Assembly (NCBI GenBank): GCA_009784425.1
Contig: WRBR01000002.1
Coordinates: 1-62,955 of the forward strand
DNA length: 62,955 nucleotides
DNA from: Coriobacteriia bacterium
GTDB taxonomy: Bacteria; Actinomycetota; Coriobacteriia; Coriobacteriales; UBA8131
Reading direction: 5' to 3'
The position numbers and the translations under genes were made by a program. Positions within the stretch are counted from its first letter, which is position 1. The number at the start of each line of letters is the position of its first letter. Shown piece after piece: positions 19,216 to 28,060 of this stretch. The notes below the pieces were generated by a model. That model worked only from the letters and a program-made list of their open reading frames with translations, did not search any database and was not told the DNA's origin.

Positions 19216-19494
19216 ATGAGAGACGAAGCTGTAAAAGACTATATCAGGCAACGTTCGGGGCTGTTTTGGTATTCACCGGAGGACAAGGGAGAAACAGTGC
19301 CGGACGACCTGCTTGTTGAGCAAGTGCTCAATTATGGAACCTTGGACGACGTGAAAGATCTCTTTCGCGTACTTGGTGTGGCCAAAGTCTCAGACACTTT
19401 TTTCAAGTCTCTCAGTCTGAGCGAAAGGCGCAAGAATAACTATTCTCCCATTACAGTAAACTACTTTACCCTACTGTTCAACCGCTATGTATGA
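19216..19494 (+). CDS. putative antitoxin partner of AbiEii-type toxin
   Basis: small ORF overlapping the nucleotidyltransferase start by 8 bp. Confidence 0.6.
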   Translation: MRDEAVKDYIRQRSGLFWYSPEDKGETVPDDLLVEQVLNYGTLDDVKDLFRVLGVAKVSDTFFKSLSLSERRKNNYSPITVNYFTLLFNRYV

Positions 19495-20107
19495 CGATGT
19501 CCTCACACTCGAGCAACGGGAGTTGCTTGGATTTGTTCGACAGTATAACAAGTCATATTATCTAGTCGGCGGCACTGCGATTGCCTTGCAAATTGGGCAT
19601 CGCAAATCGATAGACTTTGACCTATTCACTCACGAGCCGATAAATAGGCTCGTGCTCAAGAAAGCAGTCTCCAACTTTGACCCCGATAGCAGGCTTCTGT
19701 TTGAGGACACAGATCAGATTCACTTCATAATCAATGGGGTAAAACTGACTTTCTTCTCATATCCTTATGAAATTGAGCATCCAATCAAGTTCAACGATGT
19801 AGCAACCATGCCAACCTTGCTTACATTGGCTGCGATGAAGGCCTTTGCGCTTGGACGCAGAGCAAAGTGGAAAGACTATGTAGATCTATACTTTCTGCTT
19901 AGAGATAAGTTCACCTTGGAGACCATCTGCACAGAAGCTGACCGATTGTTTGGAAAGTCTTTCTCAGAGCGCTTGTTCAGAGGGCAGCTTGCCTATCACC
20001 AAGACATCGACTACGGCGAGGCAGTGGACTTCACGCCAGGATATTCAGTTGAGCCTGAATCCATTCGGGCATTCCTTGTCGAAAAATCGCTGGAAGATGT
20101 GATTTGA
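19487..20107 (+). CDS. AbiEii-type nucleotidyltransferase toxin family protein
   Basis: YLVGGTAIALQIGHRKSIDFDLFTHEPI; RAKWKDYVDLYFLL. Confidence 0.82.
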   Translation: MYDDVLTLEQRELLGFVRQYNKSYYLVGGTAIALQIGHRKSIDFDLFTHEPINRLVLKKAVSNFDPDSRLLFEDTDQIHFIINGVKLTFFSYPYEIEHPIKFNDVATMPTLLTLAAMKAFALGRRAKWKDYVDLYFLLRDKFTLETICTEADRLFGKSFSERLFRGQLAYHQDIDYGEAVDFTPGYSVEPESIRAFLVEKSLEDVI

Positions 20108-20173
20108 CATACTGGGGATGCCTCTATCTACGTCTAACACATCCTCCGTTGTTGTGCCTTAGCGGGCCCCAGC

Positions 20174-20198
20174 ATATCTTCAAGTTTTAAAACGGTTG
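20174..20198 (+). repeat. 25-bp direct repeat, left copy
   Basis: atatcttcaagttttaaaacggttg; matches 25633-25657 with one mismatch. Confidence 0.85.
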
Positions 20199-20304
20199 GA
20201 CAAAAGGGGACGGTTCATCTGTCCCGCGGGACAGATGAACCGTCCCCTTTTGTCCCGTCCCCTTTTGTCCCGAATGGGACAGATGAACCGTCCCCTTTTG
20301 TCCC
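20198..20304. repeat. GGGGACGGTTC palindrome array (2+1 units)
   Basis: ggacaaaaggggacggttcatctgtcccg|cgggacagatgaaccgtccccttttgtcc then third unit gggacagatgaaccgtccccttttgtccc. Confidence 0.9.
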
Positions 20305-20426
20305 TCAGGAGCGAAGAGGCTATCGTCACCCACCTCTTCAAGTTATAAGAAAAAGTCAAAAAGAATTACACTAGTGAGCAGTGTTGAATGATACCTCATA
20401 GTACTAGCGCTTAGAGAGGACTGTCG

Positions 20427-21332
20427 ATGAACGATTACGAAGCAAACTCAGTCATTGAATTGCTAGAGACAATAAAGAAGTTTCAGCGCGAATTTGGTGA
20501 GTTGACCGACAGCAAGAGCTTCATATTTCGTGGCGCAAAGGACAAAGAGTATTCATTATTGCCAGGAGTATTCCGTAGTTGCTATCAGAAACAAGCAACA
20601 AAAGAATTTTCACAGGAAACCTGCGAAACTGGTGCGATTCACTCACGATTCGAATATGAGATACTGTCCCATTATAGTAAGAGCGCGCGCGCCTACTTGC
20701 CACCAACTTTACACAAAATTGACTTTCCTTTGCTCCAGTATGCTCAGCATTACGGTGTTCCTACTCGCCTGCTTGACTTCACGGACAACCCGCTAGTTGC
20801 ATTGTTCTTCTGCTGTGAATCCAAGAGCGAGACTGATGGGGCACTTTGGGTTATTAACACTTCGCCACTTAAAAGGTGGTCTGATAACGGATTGCTAGGC
20901 TTTGAGGGTGTTTTCTCTGTTGAGGGGTATATCCATGACTGGTCACTTGAACAGATAACCGATAGCGTCATGTCAGAAATCTCTTCCCGCTCTGACATTG
21001 TGCGACCCTTCCCAATAGTACAACGACCTGTTTTCTTTATTCCACCCTATATTGATCAACGGATGAGCGCGCAATCTAGTTGCTTTTTGATATGGGGGCG
21101 CCAACATGAGCCTCTTGAGTCTATAGCAGATGCTAGTAATCTTATGCAGCTTAATGGCATGAGGTCTGATGATAATGGCGATCAGAGGTTTCTCGCAAGA
21201 ATTATTATCCCTGCGCCCAAGAAGCGCAGCATAATGAAAGAGCTAGACGTGCTCGGTGTAAACGAGAAACTGGTATTTCCAGGACTAGATGGAATTGGGC
21301 GTTATATTGAAAAACACTATAGGCATGCTTGA
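20427..21332 (+). CDS. FRG-domain protein
   Basis: FIFRGAKDKEYSLLPGVFR; HYGVPTRLLDFTDNPLVALFF. Confidence 0.88.
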   Translation: MNDYEANSVIELLETIKKFQREFGELTDSKSFIFRGAKDKEYSLLPGVFRSCYQKQATKEFSQETCETGAIHSRFEYEILSHYSKSARAYLPPTLHKIDFPLLQYAQHYGVPTRLLDFTDNPLVALFFCCESKSETDGALWVINTSPLKRWSDNGLLGFEGVFSVEGYIHDWSLEQITDSVMSEISSRSDIVRPFPIVQRPVFFIPPYIDQRMSAQSSCFLIWGRQHEPLESIADASNLMQLNGMRSDDNGDQRFLARIIIPAPKKRSIMKELDVLGVNEKLVFPGLDGIGRYIEKHYRHA

Positions 21333-21514
21333 GCAGTGAGAGCAAGGTTAATAGATCTTCTTCAGGGAAATCTCTACCTCATTTGTTTTCCGCAATTAGG
21401 AGCGCTCCCCGCACTATGTACTTAGAGCCTTGCTCCAGGCACATTGTTCATCGGCGAAAACTCAAGTGATTGTTGATACGGAATAACCGGCGTGTTTTTA
21501 AAAGCGATTTCAAT

Positions 21515-22295
21515 TTATTTGGCATAGAACTTCTCCCATAAAAATCTTGCATAGACAACGTATGCACCATATACTTCGAAAGCTATGTCGCGCTGCTTAA
21601 CTAGAAGACCTAACAGTTCAGGCATTTGCATAGGTTGCTCAACACCATACGCAAGCCCATTATCAAGGAGTGTTACTTTTCCAGACAGCCCAACTACCAT
21701 TCTCTTAGAAAACGAATGATGAAATGCATTTCTTAAGTCGCCTGTTGCCTCTACATGTGATTTGTCATTAAGCTGATCCAGGAAGGCCTTCAGCCCATCC
21801 CACTCTCCCGATGTGATAACTCTTTTTCTTACTAAGCGCTTTTTTCCGCTCCTGCAATCAAGGATGTCCAATACACATTTTATGATTTCTGAGTCATCAA
21901 TAGAGGACGCTGCAATCGATGACAGAATACCAATCGATTCATAGAATTGTTCGCTCAGTGAACATGGAGATCCCGCTGCTCGTGGAATAAGTGAGTCTGG
22001 GTGATTGAGCAAAGCCAGTGATTTTTCTCCAACTGACATTTCTTCTATTACGATTTGCCATGCCTGTAAAGACGACAAGTCATAGCTAAATTGCCTCAGA
22101 GCATCAACCAGCGCGTTGGATAGATGAAAAATGCCGAAAGAGCAGCTTTCCCTTAAGTATTGGGCTAATTGATATCGTTTCGGGGGTTATTCGCAGCTCT
22201 TTAATTGGCTTAAAAGAGCTAGTTTCTTCATAGGTTTTAAGAAAACTCGCATAAACACTTAACGAGTCTTCCAAGAAGCTACTATCGTTTGGCAC
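21515..22295 (-). pseudogene. HEPN-like protein gene split by a frameshift near 22140
   Basis: ORF 22295-22104 and ORF 22078-21515 join by a one-base shift: ...ILKGKLL/FGIFHLSNALVDALRQFSYDLSSLQAWQ...; RNAFHH resembles HEPN Rx4-6H. Confidence 0.6.
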
Positions 22296-22833
22296 TGGCT
22301 CACCTCCGAAATAATCACTCTAAATAAAAGTTTAATCGATACTGCCTTCGACATTCACTCAACTGCCTAGAAAAACAAGGTAAAGTCGAGGGTCGCTGGG
22401 GGCTCCACAGTGACTCAATAAAACCATTACGCGGAAAACACCTATCCTTCTGCAGCTCCAGATTCACCTGCACCACTGTCTCAACATGCAGCACCTCTAT
22501 TGGCATGCCCTTGCTCACGCCAAGGCACATGTGGAAGGCTAGCCTATGAAGATGTTCAAATGATTCTTTATAGATAGCAGAGTATCTAATTCGTGAAAAG
22601 AGGCTACGGGTCAAAACAAAGCGCAGTTTCAATATTTTTACTTAGGCGCTTGGCCGGGCATGGTATCGGACTGGAGCGCTTAGGCTGTTTACCGGGCAGT
22701 TTTTCGCGTGATTATGGGACGCGGGATTGGAGCGCTAGGAAGTCAGGAGACTTTGCAGATACTTGAGTTCACGCACTCGACGGAGTTGGAGGCATACACT
22801 AGCTTCCTGTTCAATACCGCCTAGCTATAGGAA

Positions 22834-23751
22834 TCATATCTTTTTGCCTTTTAAGTCGAGATAGTGATAAGTGATATTTCCAGGAAGTTTGCACGGAACA
22901 TAAATATCCAGATCCTTAAGGGCGCTGACCAAGGGACCCTTCATATCTCCTTCGCCAGTTTTTTCCAAGGGCTCATCTAAGATTAATATAGCCCCCAGCT
23001 CACCAGAATCTACAAGCCATTCAATCTGCACTGCTAGCGGTCTTGGACCATCGGTCTTATCAACATCAGTGCGGTAGTTGTTGGCAGTGAATATCAAATA
23101 AGTATCTCCGATGTCAGCCTCATCGATTAGAACGAGTTGATTGATTACATCGTCTGTTGAGTTTATCTCTTCAATTTCGGTAACCAGTAGATACTCAGCA
23201 ATGCCAGACTTAATGATTATTTCATCGTTTACCAGCGCATCCTGTTTTTCAGTAGGCTGGTTGGTTCCTTTGTATACAAAATCTCTGATTTCCTGCTCAC
23301 TCAGAGGAACCTTGACACTTAGCGCTCGTGGTTTATTAGCAATCTCAAGTTTCCATCCAAGTTTTATTGAGTTCGGGCGCGTCGGATAGCGCCCGTTAGC
23401 ATCAATAAGCTCTTGCTTTCGGAAAGCATCTTCAATAGATAGAATTGCTTCCCTGATTATCGTTGACCAATTAGGTCCGAAATATGCCTCTGCAATAACA
23501 GCGCTAACCTTATTCTGTTGAAACTCGCTGGTACTTCGTGTTTTCACTGAGATTTTTAGCTGGACAGTCTTACCCGATTGACTAGATCCCTCAACAAAAA
23601 CATCAGTCTTGCACTCGCCGCCTCCTGCAGAAGGTCTTGGCTTTGCAGCTCTGTCCACAAGATACTTTGTGCCTTTAAGGAAAAAAGGTTGATGATATTC
23701 AAACTGTGACAAAACCCAATCTTCCAATTGACCATATGCTTTTCGAGTCAC
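22834..23751 (-). CDS. putative restriction endonuclease (PD-(D/E)XK-like)
   Basis: GGGECKTDVFVEGSSQSGKTVQLKISVKTRS; adjacent to divergent cytosine methylase. Confidence 0.6.
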   Translation of the reverse strand: MTRKAYGQLEDWVLSQFEYHQPFFLKGTKYLVDRAAKPRPSAGGGECKTDVFVEGSSQSGKTVQLKISVKTRSTSEFQQNKVSAVIAEAYFGPNWSTIIREAILSIEDAFRKQELIDANGRYPTRPNSIKLGWKLEIANKPRALSVKVPLSEQEIRDFVYKGTNQPTEKQDALVNDEIIIKSGIAEYLLVTEIEEINSTDDVINQLVLIDEADIGDTYLIFTANNYRTDVDKTDGPRPLAVQIEWLVDSGELGAILILDEPLEKTGEGDMKGPLVSALKDLDIYVPCKLPGNITYHYLDLKGKKI

Positions 23752-24145
23752 ATCAAACTCCTTCCATCGCCACTGATTGCAAGTTAGAATACCCTAAAGT
23801 TTATCATGAGGTCGATATGAGAACAGTGGAGCCTATCATGAAAAATGTGAAGGCAATAATAAAACTATCTGGTCAGGAAAAACTATCCAGTTTGCACACA
23901 GGTCGACTGAAAGAAGAGAATATGAAGATTCATTGCGCAATTAGCACAGGGAGTCAATTCGGTGCTATTATTGACTAAGACACATTAGGAGAGCATGAGC
24001 GGCGTTGGCGCAATTAATAATCTTAAAAGCTGCTGGAGATGACAGCTCGGGTTTGACGGCAAAAGATGCCATGATTGCGGATTCAAATGGCGGCTCAAAG
24101 CAAGTTGCTGCTAAACTCATTAGCATGAAGAAGTGACAAGGTGAT

Positions 24146-25198
24146 TTGATGAAACTAATTAGCTTATTTACTGGTGCTGGCGGACTCGACCTAGGGTTTG
24201 AGAAGGCGGGATTTACTATTGTTGCCGCAAATGAGTTTGATAGAACAATTTGGTCTACGTACAAGCTTAATCATCGTGCCCCGCTGATAGAGGGCGACAT
24301 CAAGGACATTGCCTCGGACTCTTTTCCATCATGCGACGGAATCATAGGAGGTCCGCCGTGTCAGTCATGGAGCGAGGCAGGCGCATTAAGAGGGATTGAA
24401 GATCCAAGGGGGCAGTTGTTTTATGAGTACATCAGAATTTTAAAGAATAAGAGCCCATTATTCTTTCTCGCTGAAAATGTTAGTGGCATGATGGCTAAGA
24501 GGCACAATCCTGCAGTGGCAGAAATTACAAAACAGTTTGCATCTGCCGGGTACGATGTGTTCATTAAAATGCTAAACGCAAACGATTTCGGCGTTCCACA
24601 AGACAGAAAAAGGGTCTTCTACATTGGGATTCGCAAGGACCTTGGCGTTTCATTTAGTTTCCCTGAGCCCTTGAAGCACAAGCCGGCGCTGATAGACGCA
24701 ATTTGGGACTTGAAAGATTCCGCCATCCCGGCACTAGATCGACAAAAAACAAATGGTGATCTCTGTGCTTTTAAAAACCATGAGTACATGACGGGGAGCT
24801 TTTCGCCCATTTACATGTCACGCAATCGTGTCAGGAGTTGGGATGAACCATCGTTTACTATTCAGGCAAGTGGGCGCCAGGCGCCTTGTCATCCCCAAGC
24901 GCCAAAGATGGTTGAGGTTGCCAAAGACATCAAGAAGTTCGCTGAGGGCAAAGAAGGGCTCTACAGAAGACTTACTGTAAGAGAGTGCGCTAGAATTCAG
25001 GGGTTCCCAGACAGTTTCCATTTCGAATATGAATACCTGAACAACGGATATAAGATGATAGGCAACGCGGTCCCCGTTGAGCTGGCTTACCATGTGGCTT
25101 CTGCGATCCGCGCTGCGTTGCTAGGCAAAGAAAAACTGGGCAACCCGGTAATTGAAATAATGCGCCCTGTGACTCGACAGATGGCTGTAGCGCATTAG
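24146..25198 (+). CDS. DNA (cytosine-5) methyltransferase, M.HaeIII-like (predicted GGCC)
   Basis: [70 protein letters not shown]...HPQAP. Confidence 0.92.
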   Translation: MMKLISLFTGAGGLDLGFEKAGFTIVAANEFDRTIWSTYKLNHRAPLIEGDIKDIASDSFPSCDGIIGGPPCQSWSEAGALRGIEDPRGQLFYEYIRILKNKSPLFFLAENVSGMMAKRHNPAVAEITKQFASAGYDVFIKMLNANDFGVPQDRKRVFYIGIRKDLGVSFSFPEPLKHKPALIDAIWDLKDSAIPALDRQKTNGDLCAFKNHEYMTGSFSPIYMSRNRVRSWDEPSFTIQASGRQAPCHPQAPKMVEVAKDIKKFAEGKEGLYRRLTVRECARIQGFPDSFHFEYEYLNNGYKMIGNAVPVELAYHVASAIRAALLGKEKLGNPVIEIMRPVTRQMAVAH

Positions 25199-25632
25199 AT
25201 GGCTTTATGGTAACCCTTAAGATCACCAGCAAGCGAGAAGAAACCTTTATTCACTATACTCAGAAGAATTACTGCTGACGTTAAGCAATTCCAAAGATTT
25301 GCAGACAGTTTACGCGTCACTCATTCGCGCCAATCTTCAGAAGGTCAGTCTAATTATTCAAAGAATGACTTGATATTTATGTGCTGAAATGGCACGCCGG
25401 CAGTAGCGGAACAAGCGTTTATCCTTGCTCAAAGGGAGTTGTCGTTCTGAGCAAATGAGTCGAAGTAAGATTAATTCGGTTTTCACAAGAGAAGAATAAT
25501 ACCCTTGGATCATCAGTGATCTTGTCTTCCAAGGAAGCACGTGGCACTATAACTGAATAGACGTTTTGGCCTACGTTTACTTTGGTAAAGTTAGAAAGAT
25601 GATATAAAAACCCGTCCCCAAACTGCTCCAAT

Positions 25633-25657
25633 ATATCTGCAAGTTTTAAAACGGTTG
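25633..25657 (+). repeat. 25-bp direct repeat, right copy
   Basis: atatctgcaagttttaaaacggttg. Confidence 0.85.
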
Positions 25658-25953
25658 AGAATTGGTTAAGAGCGGGTTAAGAATTCGTCTGTAAAACACC
25701 ATGAAGGGTTGCCAAAAAACACTGCTGAGACGCTTTTTTCTCTCGCCCAAGAGTCGGGACTCACAAATAAGAAGAAAATCGCCTGAGAAGGCGCCTCATA
25801 TGCCTAAAAAGGCGCGTTTTTGTTGGTTTTCAACTCCCAAATCGGCTATAATATAATTTCAATGCAAACACTAAGAAAAACGGACCAAAAACGCAGTAGC
25901 AAAGGTTACAAAAATAACCAACAACAAAACACCTGAAATGAGAGGAGTTTGCT

Positions 25954-27897
25954 TTGAGCGTGAGCAATGATAAGAGCGCCCATGTGGGTTATGGCGAAGA
26001 AGATATTATCGTTTTAGAGGGTCTGGAACCGGTGCGAAAACGCCCCGGTATGTACATTGGCTCTACCGGACCACGCGGCTTGCACCACCTGGTTTATGAG
26101 GTGGTGGACAATTCCATTGATGAGGCCATGGCTGGGTTTGCCACGCGCATAGACGTGGTGATAAAAACCGACGGCTCGGTGAGCGTTACCGATAATGGCC
26201 GTGGTATCCCGGTGGGCAAGCACCCCAAAAAGAAGATGTCCACCTTGGAGGTGGTACTCACCATTTTGCACGCCGGCGGTAAGTTTGGCAGCGAAGGCTA
26301 CAAAGTATCCGGCGGCTTGCACGGGGTAGGCGTGAGTGTGGTTAACGCGCTTTCTTCCAAGATGCAGGCTGAGGTCATGCGCGATGGCGGCATCTGGAGC
26401 ATGGAGTTTGAGCGCGGAAAAACCACCAAAAAACTCGAGCAAACAGGCAAAACCAAAAAAACCGGCACCAAGATTACCTTCTGGGCAGACGAGGACGTGT
26501 TTGAAACCACCGATTACGACTCAAACATCCTCACGGCGCGCCTACGCGAAATGGCCTTTCTCAACAAAAACCTCAAGATAACCTTTACCGACGAGCGCTA
26601 CTCTAACGAGGAGGGCACCGGCCCTCTCTACGAGGAGTACCAGTACGCCGGCGGCATCGTTGATTTTGTCAAGTATATAAACGAGGGCAAAGACGTGCTG
26701 GCCGGCCTTTCCAGGCCAATCTATTTCTCAGCTGAGCACACCGATGTGGGCGAGATAGAGTTTGCCATGCAGTGGAACACCACGCACTACGAAACCACGC
26801 TGGCTTTTGCCAACAACATCCATACCACCGAGGGCGGCACCCACGTGGAGGGCTTTAGAAACGGCATCACCCAGGTGCTCAACAAATACGCCCGCGCCAA
26901 AAACATGCTCAAAGAAAAAGAAGACAACATGGTAGGGGAAGACGTGCGGAGCGGCCTCACCTGCATTATTTCCGTTAAGCTCCGCAACCCACAGTTTGAG
27001 GGCCAAACAAAAACCAAGCTGGGAAACACCGAGATTCGCTCGCTCAGCCAAAGCGCAGTAATGCAAGGTCTTGCTGAGTACTTAGAAGAGCACCCCAATC
27101 CCGCCCGCGAGATTATCAAAAAAACGCTGGAAGAAAAACGGGTGCGCGAGGCGGTCTCAAACTACAAGAAAAACCAGCGCAAGCAAAAGGATTCCACGCT
27201 GCCGGGCAAGCTGGCACAGTGCACCCTCAAAGACCCAGAGCTCACCGAGCTCTACATAGTTGAGGGAGACAGCGCCGGCGGCTCCGCCAAGCAGGCGCGC
27301 GAGCGCTCCTTTCAGGCAATACTGCCCCTGCGTGGCAAGATTCTCAATATTGAGAAGGTCAACATCCATCGCTCGCTTTCGTCTGAGGCAATCAACACCC
27401 TCATCACGGCCATCGGCACGGGCATTGGCGAGGACTTTGACATCGAAAAAGCGCGCTACCACAAAACCATCATCATGACCGATGCCGACGTAGACGGTGC
27501 GCATATTCGCATTTTGCTGCTCACCTTTTTCTATCGCTTTATGCCGGAGATGATTGAGCGGGGCTACATTTATATTGCCCAGCCGCCTCTCTACCGGCTT
27601 TCGGTTGGGCGCAAACACGAGTACCTTTATTCAGAGGAGTCGCTCAGACGCGCGCTCAAAAAGCTACCAGAAGGCACCAAATACAACATCCAGCGCTACA
27701 AAGGTTTGGGTGAGATGAACCCAGACCAGCTTTGGGAGACCACCATGGAGCCCAAGAGCCGCACGCTTTTGCAAGTGACCATTGATGATGCGCTTGCAGC
27801 CGAGCGCGTAGTAAGCGACCTCATGGGAGACAAGGTAGAACCCCGCAAGGCCTTCATCCAAAAGTACGCCCGAAGCGTCCGCTACCTAGATGTGTAG
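25954..27897 (+). CDS. gyrB: DNA gyrase subunit B
   Basis: VRKRPGMYIGSTG, EGDSAGGSAKQ, IMTDADVDGAHI. Confidence 0.97.
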   Translation: MSVSNDKSAHVGYGEEDIIVLEGLEPVRKRPGMYIGSTGPRGLHHLVYEVVDNSIDEAMAGFATRIDVVIKTDGSVSVTDNGRGIPVGKHPKKKMSTLEVVLTILHAGGKFGSEGYKVSGGLHGVGVSVVNALSSKMQAEVMRDGGIWSMEFERGKTTKKLEQTGKTKKTGTKITFWADEDVFETTDYDSNILTARLREMAFLNKNLKITFTDERYSNEEGTGPLYEEYQYAGGIVDFVKYINEGKDVLAGLSRPIYFSAEHTDVGEIEFAMQWNTTHYETTLAFANNIHTTEGGTHVEGFRNGITQVLNKYARAKNMLKEKEDNMVGEDVRSGLTCIISVKLRNPQFEGQTKTKLGNTEIRSLSQSAVMQGLAEYLEEHPNPAREIIKKTLEEKRVREAVSNYKKNQRKQKDSTLPGKLAQCTLKDPELTELYIVEGDSAGGSAKQARERSFQAILPLRGKILNIEKVNIHRSLSSEAINTLITAIGTGIGEDFDIEKARYHKTIIMTDADVDGAHIRILLLTFFYRFMPEMIERGYIYIAQPPLYRLSVGRKHEYLYSEESLRRALKKLPEGTKYNIQRYKGLGEMNPDQLWETTMEPKSRTLLQVTIDDALAAERVVSDLMGDKVEPRKAFIQKYARSVRYLDV

Positions 27898-27936
27898 GGA
27901 GTTAAGAGTTAAGAGTGAAGAGAGAAGAGTTAAGGC

Positions 27937-27980
27937 CTGTCATCCTGAGCGAAGCGCGCAGCGCGTAGTCGAAGGACCCA
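27937..27980. repeat. single arm of CTGTCATCCTGAGCGAAG repeat family
   Basis: ctgtcatcctgagcgaagcgcgcagcgcgtagtcgaaggaccca. Confidence 0.85.
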
Positions 27981-28060
27981 GTCAATAAACTCACAAGCAC
28001 GAAAACGCAGTAAAACCCAAGAATGCTTATCAGCAAATAACCTGATAAAGAGGAGATAAA

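Noticed and set aside
22315-22632. 105-aa minus-strand ORF in the island
   Set aside because: No recognisable domain; may be a degraded fragment. Not enough evidence to name it.
23816-23977. Short ORF MRTVEPIMKNVKAIIKLSGQEKL... between the REase and MTase as a possible R-M controller protein
   Set aside because: No helix-turn-helix evident and the region has several disrupted frames; could be remnant DNA.
25358-25631. Overlapping 60-70 aa minus-strand ORFs left of gyrB
   Set aside because: Possibly a gene remnant, but no family recognised and no start site support.
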